64,000 nucleotides of DNA, taken from an uncultured Clostridium sp. (lineage in GTDB: Bacteria > Bacillota > Clostridia > Clostridiales > Clostridiaceae). Below are positions 53,214 through 60,356 of the stretch, piece after piece; the first letter of the stretch is position 1, and every line of letters begins with the position of its first letter. A program made the translations under genes and the position numbers. Where the stretch lies: positions 124,001 to 188,000 of the forward strand of contig CALBDU010000083.1 in the NCBI GenBank assembly GCA_937927335.1, given 5' to 3'. The notes under the pieces are model-generated. The model saw nothing but the letters and a program-made list of their open reading frames with translations, was not told the origin of the DNA and searched no databases.

Positions 53214-53939
53214 CTATCGTTTCTGCGCAATGACGATAATTTGTCTCCACCCAAAAACAGACATAAACGAACTACAATATGTTTTTTTAAATAACTTTAA
53301 AAAAATCCCGTCAAAGAATTTTACGGGTATTAATTTAAAAAGAATATTTAATGAAGTAGTGACAATATCATTTGTGAATGATGCCACATGGTGCTTAGAT
53401 AGCTTTATATTGAATCCTACATCATTTAATATTTGATTAACTCTTTTGAGTGATGTAGGGAATCCATGTGACCAATCCATATCGTAAAAGTAATTTTTCC
53501 ACGATAATATATCAGGACAAATTATGACAATATGGCCACCACTATTTAATTTTTCATAAGCCGATTGTAGCATAGCTCGAGCATGCATATAATCAGATGC
53601 GTGTTCAAGAATATGGCTCATCCAAATGATATCAACTTTATTTTCAATATCAGGGAATGGAGGAATTGTTGAACAAATGACATTATAACCTTGACCAACT
53701 AATTCATTGGTTAAATTTTCATTCATTTCAACTCCAGTGTAGTTATGAACACCTTTACTGTTACAGATTTTGCAAAAATAACCGAACCCAATACCAACTT
53801 CTAAAAGTGATTTATGCTTTATATCTTCTATGGTTCTATCCGCAATTTCAAACATATGACTATGCCATATTGATATATATTTTTCAGCAAAGTTTGCTGG
53901 GTGGCGGAAATGATAATATTCGTCATAATTATCTTCCAT
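53214..53939 (-). CDS. SAM-dependent methyltransferase, reverse-strand moron
   Basis: 241 residues from a Met at 53939 with GGGGG upstream. Class I fold: SAM-binding LLEVGIGFGYFCKI, acidic motif YTGVEMNENL, post-motif DIIWMSHILEHASDYMHA and GGHIVIICPDI. Similar to the Methyltransf_23 group that modifies sugars, quinones or small metabolites. It is the only reverse gene among the late genes and so has its own AT-rich promoter (53940-54054). Its role may be modification of surface glycans during lysogeny; substrate unknown. Confidence 0.88.
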   Translation of the reverse strand: MEDNYDEYYHFRHPANFAEKYISIWHSHMFEIADRTIEDIKHKSLLEVGIGFGYFCKICNSKGVHNYTGVEMNENLTNELVGQGYNVICSTIPPFPDIENKVDIIWMSHILEHASDYMHARAMLQSAYEKLNSGGHIVIICPDILSWKNYFYDMDWSHGFPTSLKRVNQILNDVGFNIKLSKHHVASFTNDIVTTSLNILFKLIPVKFFDGIFLKLFKKTYCSSFMSVFGWRQIIVIAQKR

Positions 53940-54054
53940 TCGACAATATACCCCCAAATATGTAAAATTAATAATATAATACCATAATATTACTATTACA
54001 ATAACACAATTATCACATATTTTCAATGTTAAGAATTTAATATGGAGGTGACCT

Positions 54055-54309
54055 ATGAACGATGAAGTGATTCAGGAAAAAATATATCAATTAAAAGACA
54101 CGGATGAGCTACATAATAAAAGACTTAATGACCACAGTAAAAGGCTTGATTGCTTAGAACAGCGGGGGGCTGCGGTAGACCAAAAGATAGACAATTTATG
54201 TGAACAACTTAAAAACCTTACAACCACATTGAGGTGGTTCATAGGACTGTTGGTAGGAAGCTTTGTAGCTTTCTTTTTTTATGCTGTTCAGAACAATATT
54301 TTTAAGTAG
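54055..54309 (+). CDS. XhlA-like holin-associated membrane protein
   Basis: 84 residues: N-terminal coiled coil (HNKRLNDHSKRLDCLEQRG) and one C-terminal membrane segment (WFIGLLVGSFVAFFFY). This is the haemolysin XhlA pattern; in PBSX it acts with the holin and endolysin. RBS TGGAGGTGA. Confidence 0.9.
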   Translation: MNDEVIQEKIYQLKDTDELHNKRLNDHSKRLDCLEQRGAAVDQKIDNLCEQLKNLTTTLRWFIGLLVGSFVAFFFYAVQNNIFK

Positions 54310-54323
54310 GAGAAGGTGAAAAT

Positions 54324-55112
54324 GTGGAGAAGGATGCTTTTATAAGCACTGTTAAAACCGGGGCAATAAAAGGAATGCTAGAGTATGGAGTGCTTGCCAG
54401 CGTAACCATAGCACAAGCAATTCTTGAAAGCGCTTGGGGCTCATCCGCACCAGGTAATATGCTTTTCGGTATCAAATGGACTGATGGCTGTGGTTATGAC
54501 AAGCAGCTGTTATGGACCACAGAATACTATAGCGGTAACCGAACTAAGGTCCAGGCAAATTTCAGGAAGTATAATAGCATGGCGGATTCCTTAGAGGATC
54601 ATGCAAAGTTTTTAAAGCAAAATTCCAGGTATTCAAACCTCCTGTGGCAGCGTGATTATAAAACCGTATGCAGACTAATACAACAGGATGGATATGCCAC
54701 GGATCCGAACTATGCTACATCCCTGATAGGTCTCATTGAGGCTAATAGGCTGTATGAATATGACAAGCTTTATGGATGGCACCAGCTCAATGGAGTATGG
54801 TATTACTTTCATAAAGACACCGGTGAGATGGTTAAAAGGGGCTGGGGGCAGGACAGCAAGGGCAAGTGGTTTTACCTAAAAGAAGATGGCACCATATTAA
54901 AGAATGGATGGGCACTTTGGGAGAATAACTGGTATTATTTAGATCCCAACGGCGAAATGTATGAAAATCAATGGTGTTACTGGAAGGCATCAGATGGGTT
55001 AGTTCATCAGTATTATTTAGGGGAAAAAGGGGTAATGCTCAAAAGTACACGTACCCCAGATGGCTACTATGTAAATGAAAAAGGTGAGTGGGATGGCAAA
55101 GAAAAAGAATAA
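54324..55112 (+). CDS. Endolysin: glucosaminidase plus wall-binding repeats
   Basis: 262 residues, GTG start after GGAGAAGGTG. N-terminal glucosaminidase-type domain (residues 1-150: SVTIAQAILESAWGSS with the catalytic Glu, then NMLFGIKW and DHAKFLKQNSRY). C-terminal four or five aromatic wall-binding repeats (WHQLNGVWYYFHKDTGEM; GWGQDSKGKWFYLKEDG) that resemble those of the host surface protein at 13724, indicating a shared wall ligand. It cleaves glycan strands at the end of lytic growth. Confidence 0.95.
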   Translation: MEKDAFISTVKTGAIKGMLEYGVLASVTIAQAILESAWGSSAPGNMLFGIKWTDGCGYDKQLLWTTEYYSGNRTKVQANFRKYNSMADSLEDHAKFLKQNSRYSNLLWQRDYKTVCRLIQQDGYATDPNYATSLIGLIEANRLYEYDKLYGWHQLNGVWYYFHKDTGEMVKRGWGQDSKGKWFYLKEDGTILKNGWALWENNWYYLDPNGEMYENQWCYWKASDGLVHQYYLGEKGVMLKSTRTPDGYYVNEKGEWDGKEKE

Positions 55113-55344
55113 TCTATTTTCAAAATTTATAGTGCTGCTTGTGGTGGCCATGAATACCGGCTTCACCCTGGCAGTACTTTATATATTTCGTAAAGTAGGC
55201 AGCGAACCCACTGCTCTAATAGGTGCATGGTTTGGATTTACCACAGGAGAGCTCTGGATGCTCTCCAGCATTAAAAAGGCTAAAGTTAAAAATACTGTTA
55301 CTGATACGACCGTAGACAATGGCAGTAATTCTGGCCCAAATTAA
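55093..55344 (+). CDS. Holin-like small membrane protein
   Basis: 83 residues from ATG 55093 (AAAGGTGAG). Basic N-terminus MAKKKNNLFSKF, two hydrophobic segments (about 11-30 and 38-57) and a charged tail. Overlaps the endolysin end by 20 bases. Possible antiholin or first holin of a pair with the next gene. Confidence 0.72.
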   Translation: MAKKKNNLFSKFIVLLVVAMNTGFTLAVLYIFRKVGSEPTALIGAWFGFTTGELWMLSSIKKAKVKNTVTDTTVDNGSNSGPN

Positions 55345-55357
55345 AGGAGGAAATTTT

Positions 55358-55747
55358 ATGTATGAATTAATATCTACCAATTTAGTTTCTATATTAGGAG
55401 TGTTGGGGCTGCTTGCATTTGCGGTATCCCTGGTTACACAGCTTACAAAAGATCTCCCTGGGATCTCAAAGGTACCTACAAAGCTTTTCGTCATGATAAT
55501 ATCCTTGGTCATTTGCATAGCTGGGTTATTTGTATATGGGGCATATGCAGGAGTTTTAATACTTTGGTATTATATAGTGCTTGCTATATTTACTTCCCTT
55601 GTTGTGTCCTATATATCGATTTATGGGTGGGAAACCTTCACGGAACTGTATTTGAGATTCGCTAAAAATGATATTTTAAGTAAAACTGCTAAAGCTACGA
55701 TAGCATCTATTGATGATGGTTCATCTGATGAAAAGAAAACAGATTAA
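55358..55747 (+). CDS. Phage holin
   Basis: 129 residues from ATG 55358 (AAAGGAGG). Three hydrophobic segments (about 9-28, 44-62, 66-86) separated by a short loop with TKDLPGISKVPTK, and a hydrophilic acidic C-terminus (DDGSSDEKKTD). Typical size and position for a holin that times lysis. Confidence 0.85.
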   Translation: MYELISTNLVSILGVLGLLAFAVSLVTQLTKDLPGISKVPTKLFVMIISLVICIAGLFVYGAYAGVLILWYYIVLAIFTSLVVSYISIYGWETFTELYLRFAKNDILSKTAKATIASIDDGSSDEKKTD

Positions 55748-55752
55748 TTTAA

Positions 55753-55780
55753 CCCTGGGGAAACCCAGGGCTCTTTTGTT
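55753..55780 (+). terminator. Intrinsic terminator at end of the late operon
   Basis: CCCTGGG (55753-55759), GAAA loop, CCCAGGG (55764-55770), then a T-rich tail. Confidence 0.9.
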
Positions 55781-55837
55781 TTTGCCGAAAAAAGTCACTA
55801 AATGACAAATAAAAAAGTAAAATAGTAGAAGGAATAA

Positions 55838-55866
55838 TTGAACAAATGTAGAAATATTTATTATAT
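55838..55866 (+). promoter_or_regulatory. Probable promoter of the accessory operon
   Basis: TTGAAC (55838-55843), 17-bp spacer, TTATAT (55861-55866); lies between the late terminator and the first unknown gene, so this operon is independent of lytic transcription. Confidence 0.55.
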
Positions 55867-55887
55867 AAAAAAGGAGGAACTTGTTTT

Positions 55888-56529
55888 ATGTTACAAAATA
55901 TTGAAGATCCGAGATCAAATGTAATAAAAAATATAAAAAAATTTTTGACTGATACAAAAGACAATTTTGAAATTTATTATAAAAATTTAGAATACATTAT
56001 AGATATTCATATTAATAAAGATGAAAAATCTGAGTTAATTAAAAATTTACAGATGCAATTTAATTATATCTTTGGGCCAATATCGTTTTTATTATTTGAT
56101 TACTTTAACTTTAATGAAATACTCTCTATAGATACTGTGGAATTGGATAAAGGAACATATGGAAAACGTCTTGATTTTATTAATGCTATTAAAATTAAAT
56201 ATGGATTCTATATTAACGAAGCAATAACAAGTACGCAAATGCCATTTATAATAAACACTGTTGAGTTTAGTATAGGAATGAATGAGTCGTTACATTATTT
56301 GAAAATCAAAAGAGCAGATGGTATGTCTTTAGAAGGTATGTATAAGCCAGAAACCTTAATGAACATTGTAACTGGAATGCTAGGTGCAATTGAAATGTCA
56401 ATGAAGCAAGGTATCTATAATTTAAATGATCAAACACTTAATAATTACGTTAAGCAAAGCAGTCAATTTAAGGATTATCTTGAAGAACTGATTAAGTCAA
56501 AGAAGGAAGAGGAAAGTAATGCCAAATAA
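55888..56529 (+). CDS. Accessory-operon protein A, unknown function
   Basis: 213 residues, ideal RBS AAAGGAGG. Helical and AT-rich-coded with many Asn, Ile and Lys. No transmembrane segment and no catalytic motif seen; the middle FNYIFGPISFLLFDYFNF is the most hydrophobic part. First of four overlapping genes behind their own promoter, after the lysis module, a common site for lysogen-expressed defence or fitness genes. Overlaps the next gene by 11 bases. Confidence 0.8.
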   Translation: MLQNIEDPRSNVIKNIKKFLTDTKDNFEIYYKNLEYIIDIHINKDEKSELIKNLQMQFNYIFGPISFLLFDYFNFNEILSIDTVELDKGTYGKRLDFINAIKIKYGFYINEAITSTQMPFIINTVEFSIGMNESLHYLKIKRADGMSLEGMYKPETLMNIVTGMLGAIEMSMKQGIYNLNDQTLNNYVKQSSQFKDYLEELIKSKKEEESNAK

Positions 56530-56947
56530 TGTGCCATGGTATCAAACTAGCTTATGGAGTGCTATTATTGGAGCCATATGTGGTGCTGCTATAACAGGAA
56601 TAGTTTCATTAATTGTTTTTTATATGACAAATAAATATAATGAAAAAAATCGAAGAAGAGAGTTATTAATAACAACTGTTCAGACTAATTCAAAGTTATT
56701 TAACTTAATATATATTGGCGCTATAAAAAGTGATGGTATTGATTATGGATTATTAAGAACAGAACTTATGTCAACAAGTATATTATTTTTACTACCAAGT
56801 GATCTCAAAATTTATTTTGAGGAATTATACAATATCTATTGTAAAGACCCTAATTATATAGCGAAAAATAAGGATAAAATACATATAAACTTAGTAAAAA
56901 TAAAAAATAAGCTGGAAGAATACGGGGTTGAGGTTTTTGGGACTTAG
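56519..56947 (+). CDS. Accessory-operon protein B, membrane-anchored
   Basis: 142 residues. One N-terminal transmembrane helix (SAIIGAICGAAITGIVSLIV) followed by a basic stretch (YNEKNRRRELL) and a helical cytosolic domain of about 100 residues (IYCKDPNYIAKNKDKIHI). RBS GGAAGAGGAAAG lies within gene A. No known family recognised. The anchor suggests that the operon's products work at the membrane. Confidence 0.8.
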   Translation: MPNNVPWYQTSLWSAIIGAICGAAITGIVSLIVFYMTNKYNEKNRRRELLITTVQTNSKLFNLIYIGAIKSDGIDYGLLRTELMSTSILFLLPSDLKIYFEELYNIYCKDPNYIAKNKDKIHINLVKIKNKLEEYGVEVFGT

Positions 56948-57293
56948 CAATATAATGAAATATAAAAACAATCCAAAAATAATTGCAAGCATAGCTGAGA
57001 ATAATAGCAAAAATTATGAACACCATTCAAGTGAATTACATAAACTGGGTACTAACGATGTTATGTTGGATAATATTGAAGACATGAAAAATAAAATGAA
57101 AGACTTGGAGACTTATGGCCTTTTAGATCCTAGGTGCTCATCCATGATGATAGATAGCTTTATTCGACAGGCTATTGAGATACAAACAAAGCCAAACAAG
57201 TCCTTAGAAGATATATGTAATTTCTATACAACATATAATAATTTCAATGATACCTGGAAAGCGTTAGGTGGTGATGTTGATGTTTCAAAATAA
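56928..57293 (+). CDS. Accessory-operon protein C, unknown function
   Basis: 121 residues with a TTG start after GGGG (an ATG nine codons on is the alternative). Soluble, helical, two Cys; contains NDVMLDNIEDMKNKMKDLE. Overlaps gene B by 20 bases and gene D by 17. Unknown. Confidence 0.72.
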   Translation: MRFLGLSNIMKYKNNPKIIASIAENNSKNYEHHSSELHKLGTNDVMLDNIEDMKNKMKDLETYGLLDPRCSSMMIDSFIRQAIEIQTKPNKSLEDICNFYTTYNNFNDTWKALGGDVDVSK

Positions 57294-57552
57294 TAAAGTT
57301 TATTACCCCGAAATGATATATAGTATTGATTTTGATTATGTAAAAAATATTCTTAAAGGATCCAATGATATATTTACCGACTATGGTAGTGTAATAGCAT
57401 TAAATCAAAAAGATATGTTATTAACACTTAATAACATAGGTAAAATTGAAGTTTTTTATAATTCAATTGATGAAGGTTTATTGACTGAAAAAGTAAAAGA
57501 TATAGAAAATGTAGTTAAAAAGAACATAATAGATTTTAAAATAAAAATGTAA
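57277..57552 (+). CDS. Accessory-operon protein D, unknown function
   Basis: 91 residues from ATG 57277 (GGTGGTG upstream; a GTG three codons earlier is possible). Mixed alpha/beta (VYYPEMIYSIDFDYV, LLTLNNIGKIEVFYNS). Last gene of the unit, followed by a terminator. Unknown; may form a complex with B and C. Confidence 0.7.
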   Translation: MMFQNNKVYYPEMIYSIDFDYVKNILKGSNDIFTDYGSVIALNQKDMLLTLNNIGKIEVFYNSIDEGLLTEKVKDIENVVKKNIIDFKIKM

Positions 57553-57559
57553 TTAATTG

Positions 57560-57588
57560 TAAGTCCTTTAGAAAGGGCTTTTTCTTTT
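57560..57588 (+). terminator. Intrinsic terminator of the accessory operon
   Basis: AGTCCTTT and AAAGGGCT pair around a two- to four-base loop, followed by TTTTTCTTTTT. Confidence 0.75.
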
Positions 57589-57617
57589 TGACCATTTCAT
57601 TATCTCCTGAAATGCTT

Positions 57618-57638
57618 TATAATTAGAACTAATGTTCG
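57618..57638 (+). promoter_or_regulatory. Promoter -10 with LexA-like SOS box
   Basis: TATAAT at 57618-57623 is followed by AGAACTAATGTTCG at 57625-57638: the palindrome GAAC-N4-GTTC of the Firmicute LexA/DinR box (CGAAC-N4-GTTCG) with one outer mismatch. A bound repressor would block transcription of the next gene. Confidence 0.65.
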
Positions 57639-57656
57639 ATAATTTGAGGTGATTTT

Positions 57657-57920
57657 ATGCAAACTCGTGCAAAACCAATAGAGGTAATAACTTACTCCGG
57701 AACAGACGGGGAGCTTCGGCCAATAAGATTCAGGATGTGTGTAGAGGAGAATAAGCAGATAGTGGTACCGATCCTAAGGATAGTATCTCAAGAGAAAGAA
57801 AAACTAGCTGGGAATGATATGATCCGATACCGATGCCTGGTAAAAATAGATGATTTGCCAAAGGTAGTTGAAATTAAATATGAGTTGGATACCTGCAGGT
57901 GGATCCTGTTTAAAATGTAA
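57657..57920 (+). CDS. Conserved small protein, probably SOS-controlled
   Basis: 87 residues, RBS TGAGGTGA. Beta-rich: VITYSGTDGELRPIRFRM, then YRCLVKIDDLPKVVEIKYEL and a CRWILFKM end. I associate this pattern with small clostridial proteins next to Y-family polymerase genes, which fits the LexA-like box upstream, but no polymerase follows here. Function unknown. Confidence 0.72.
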   Translation: MQTRAKPIEVITYSGTDGELRPIRFRMCVEENKQIVVPILRIVSQEKEKLAGNDMIRYRCLVKIDDLPKVVEIKYELDTCRWILFKM

Positions 57921-58060
57921 AATACCACTCTAAACGGATGCTTCATTACTGCCATATGAGTTTATACAGAAACACGCTATAACACCAAATTCTCCGTTTT
58001 GAATAGAATGTATTAAACAGAATATAAATACGCATACATTTAAATAGAGGAGAGATTAAT

Positions 58061-58279
58061 ATGTGTTGCAAGCGTCATGATCATCATAATAGCTGCAAAT
58101 GCCATAAGAGTAAGCATCATAAAGATTGTAAACATCATGAAGATTGTAAGCATCATGAAGATTGTAAGCATCATGAAGATTGTAAGCACCATAAAGATTG
58201 TAAATGTCATAAAAAGCGGGGATCTGATTGTTGCTGCTTATCAATAGATTTTTCTATATTTAAAAATAAAAAGTGTTAG
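58061..58279 (+). CDS. His/Cys-rich repeat protein, probable metal binder
   Basis: 72 residues, RBS GAGGAGAG. The first 53 residues are tandem copies of a five-residue unit HH(K/E)DCK, giving about 17 His and 12 Cys; the end is DCCCLSIDFSIFKNKKC. The spacing suits chelation of zinc, copper or nickel, as in metallothionein-like or coat-associated proteins. The DNA repeats are 15 bp and almost identical, so the copy number may vary between strains. Terminator-like hairpin GGCTCTGG/CCAGGGCC follows at 58279-58298. Confidence 0.8.
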   Translation: MCCKRHDHHNSCKCHKSKHHKDCKHHEDCKHHEDCKHHEDCKHHKDCKCHKKRGSDCCCLSIDFSIFKNKKC

Positions 58280-58309
58280 GCTCTGGGGCACCAGGGCCTT
58301 TTATGTATT

Positions 58310-58471
58310 AAAAAGGCCACGCCATGATCTGCGTAACCTTAGGGGATATTAATGCAATCAATTAAATAGGAAATCACATTAGTAGTATTGGCATGATGAT
58401 GGTAAGTTATACATTATACGAAGAAAAATAACCATACTCAAATTAGAATATGGTTATTAATCATTAAGGAG
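58310..58471. repeat. Imperfect ~160-bp direct repeat, copy 1
   Basis: Begins with an AAAAAGGCCACGC hairpin, contains GCATGATGATG and TTATACATTATAC, and ends with a perfect hairpin AATAACCATA (58427-58436) / TATGGTTATT (58449-58458). Copy 2 is at 58765-58930. No shared reading frame longer than a few codons, so a non-coding RNA or control element is more likely than a gene. Confidence 0.65.
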
Positions 58472-58568
58472 TTTGATAGAATTTCAGGATTATAAATGGA
58501 TTTCGTTTTTTGCGAGGTTATTACATTTGTATCCGTATATAATATTATATTCATGGGATAATAAAGTG

Positions 58569-58661
58569 TTACAAATAGAACATCATATATAACACAATTG
58601 CTAACATAAATAAAGTTAGTGCAAATATAAGTATGTTTTTCACAACACTTTTATGAGCCAT
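58569..58661 (-). CDS. 30-residue hydrophobic peptide, possible type I toxin
   Basis: Begins MAHKSVVKNILIFALTLF and continues with a second hydrophobic stretch (MLAIVLYMMFYL): one transmembrane helix with a basic N-terminus. Minus-strand RBS GGAGG is seven bases from ATG. Size, hydrophobicity and position between two repeats fit small membrane toxins of type I systems or a phage holin-like peptide. No antitoxin RNA is proven. Confidence 0.55.
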   Translation of the reverse strand: MAHKSVVKNILIFALTLFMLAIVLYMMFYL

Positions 58662-58764
58662 AATAAGCCTCCAATTATTATTTTTGTCAACCTTAGTTAT
58701 TATATCTTCATATTTATTTTTAATACGTGAATAACATTATATTGATAAATATTGCTGAAAATAT

Positions 58765-58930
58765 AAAAGGCTGCACTAGCGGGTGCAACCTAAGGGGGGG
58801 ATTATTAAAGCAATCATTTTAATAGGAGATCGCTTTAGTAGTATGGGCATGATGATGTCATGTTATACATTATACAAAAGAAAAATAACCAAGCTCAAAA
58901 TTAGAGTACGGTTATTAATCTAAGGGAGTC
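58765..58930. repeat. Imperfect ~160-bp direct repeat, copy 2
   Basis: Matches copy 1 along its whole length: AAAAGGCTGCAC hairpin, TAGTAGTATGGGCATGATG, TTATACATTATAC, and a final AATAACC/GGTTATT hairpin (58884-58918). The rest of 58931-59231 has no gene; it contains a degenerate copy of the first hairpin near 59027-59060. Confidence 0.65.
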
Positions 58931-59231
58931 ACATATTGAAGTTTCGTTTCAGAGTCAGGAAGGAAGTATTGGATAATAGTATTTATACTTCATTTTATTC
59001 AAATATATTAAAAAAGTTACGGATAAAGGACAAAAAAGCCACGTTCAAAAACGCAGCTTATTAGAGGTTATATCTGTAATACCATATTTAACATCAATTA
59101 TGTACATGGATTTATTGGATACTTTATACCATAGATATTTGTTTAACACATAAGGATAATATTCTCAATCATTATTCAAGAGTAGAAATGAATTAAAGCT
59201 AGAAGAAAAATCTCCTAGCTAAGTAACAGGT

Positions 59232-59567
59232 TTAATCACTTTCTCCCATATAGTAAGGATAAGGATAATAGGGATATGGACGATGGTAGTAATACGGGTA
59301 AGGTCGATAGTAGTAATATGGTCTTCTACGTCTGCGTCTACGTCTACGCCTAGGGGTTCTCATATCATCATCTTCATCAGCATTTTCTTCATCATTGGCC
59401 CCATCTCTACTTATTTTTACACTTGTATATTGTGTCATTTGGAGATAATAAGGGCAGGAATGCATGTAAGGGCAGCACATGGTCCTTTCATACTGCCAGC
59501 TCTCATCTGAGTAAGAACAAGACTCGTCTGAATGATCGTCTCTACGAACTTCTTTATTTTTTTCCAT
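59232..59567 (-). CDS. Arg/Tyr-rich low-complexity protein, possibly spore-coat-like
   Basis: 111 residues, minus-strand RBS GGAGG. Acidic/Ser N-terminal third with CCPYMHSCPYYLQM, an acidic patch (DEENADEDDD), a run of ten Arg (about 74-83) and a C-terminal Tyr/Pro tract (RPYPYYYHRPYPYYP). Such compositions occur in spore coat and adhesive proteins that become cross-linked through Tyr. Nothing catalytic. A hairpin (59634-59665) lies upstream. Coat-like role is inference from composition. Confidence 0.72.
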   Translation of the reverse strand: MEKNKEVRRDDHSDESCSYSDESWQYERTMCCPYMHSCPYYLQMTQYTSVKISRDGANDEENADEDDDMRTPRRRRRRRRRRPYYYYRPYPYYYHRPYPYYPYPYYMGESD

Positions 59568-59756
59568 TTAATCCTCCGGTGATAATTTTTACAATAATAT
59601 TATATTCAACTTGAAGTATATCGTTACAACATAAAAAGGCCACGCACAGGAAGCGCAGCCTTTTAGTTAGGGACGCAATAAAATAATCGGAGACTTTTAA
59701 AGTATTGACCGGTTTTTATCATCTTAAACATATAGTATAATATTATTGTATAAGTC

Positions 59757-59793
59757 AAAGAGAGGGTCGCCTGTTAATTAGGAGCCTCTCTTT
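59757..59793. terminator. Terminator hairpin near the right phage end
   Basis: AAAGAGAGG (59757-59765) pairs with CCTCTCTTT (59785-59793), then more T. Works in both directions. Confidence 0.75.
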
Positions 59794-59808
59794 TTATTTC
59801 AAAGGAAA

Positions 59809-59827
59809 AGAGCCCTGATTGGGCTCT
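59809..59827. terminator. Second hairpin near the right phage end
   Basis: AGAGCCC / GGGCTCT around TGATT, directly before the right arm-type repeats. Confidence 0.6.
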
Positions 59828-59835
59828 AATTTAAA

Positions 59836-59860
59836 AGTGTAGTAAAAAGTGTAGTAAAAA
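59836..59860. repeat. Integrase arm-type repeats, right end
   Basis: Two tandem copies of AGTGTAGTAAAAA (starting 59836 and 59848), identical to copies next to the integrase gene and in the same orientation. Confidence 0.75.
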
Positions 59861-59920
59861 TTTAATGCATACCCGTTAAGCCTAGATACATCAAAGCATT
59901 GCTGATTTGGTCAAAAGGAT

Positions 59921-59937
59921 TCCCCTTATCTCCACCA
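59921..59937. other. Right attachment core
   Basis: Exact 17-bp copy of the tRNA 3' end (TCCCCTTATCTCCACCA). The bases before it diverge from the tRNA, marking the phage-host junction. Confidence 0.9.
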
Positions 59938-59965
59938 AATAATAACTATAATTTTAATACAATGG

Positions 59966-59989
59966 AAAACCCTTGAATTCAGGGGTTTT
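59966..59989 (+). terminator. Displaced terminator of the tRNA-Ala gene
   Basis: AAAACCCT / GGGGTTTT hairpin followed by further T-rich sequence, 29 bases after the right core. Before integration it would have lain directly after the tRNA, which supports the proposed junction. Confidence 0.75.
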
Positions 59990-60009
59990 AGCTGTTTTTT
60001 GATCAAGTT

Positions 60010-60118
60010 TTAATGGCGGTCTGGTTAGAACTATTACTTTTGGCGGAATTATTGCAGATATGTTTCTAAAGACCAATTATGTGTTGATAGTAGCATTGAT
60101 AACAAGGGTAGGAAAATA
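60010..60118 (+). pseudogene. Possible remnant of a membrane-protein gene
   Basis: A short open stretch without start codon or RBS reads FNGGLVRTITFGGIIADMF then LKTNYVLIVALITRVGRK and stop, which looks like the end of a transporter-type protein. Very tentative. The rest of 59990-60356 holds only an inverted repeat AAGGGTTTCC / GGAAACCCTT (about 60146-60211). Confidence 0.25.
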
Positions 60119-60356
60119 GAAAGGCCCCAAATGTAGATAGACAAAGGGTTTCCAAACACTGTACTTTTACCTAGGCTGTGTTGCCGGATGGTACAATGTC
60201 AGGAAACCCTTATTTTTATAGTTTTGGGAACATATCAACTGCCCTTAAAGTAATAGGGAATAAATAAATTTAAACTTATTTATTTCTAACTTTTCGCAAA
60301 ATAGTCAGCGGCTTTTTATTTCTTAAATGGAATTTTAGTAAATCCATTTTGATACA

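Larger units (their letters stand above)
20509..59937. mobile_element. Prophage integrated at tRNA-Ala, about 39.4 kb
   Basis: Bounded by a 17-bp direct repeat (tRNA 3' end and 59921-59937). Contains every module of a temperate siphovirus in the usual order: integrase, leftward repressor unit, switch, recombination/replication, packaging, SPP1/HK97-type head, tail with frameshifted chaperones and tape measure, fibres, lysis, and accessory genes. No broken essential gene is visible, so it may be inducible. Confidence 0.95.

Noticed and set aside
58100..58210. Short tandem repeats that could suggest a CRISPR array
   Set aside because: The 15-bp units are contiguous without spacers and encode a His/Cys repeat protein. 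No CRISPR array or cas gene was seen anywhere in the window.
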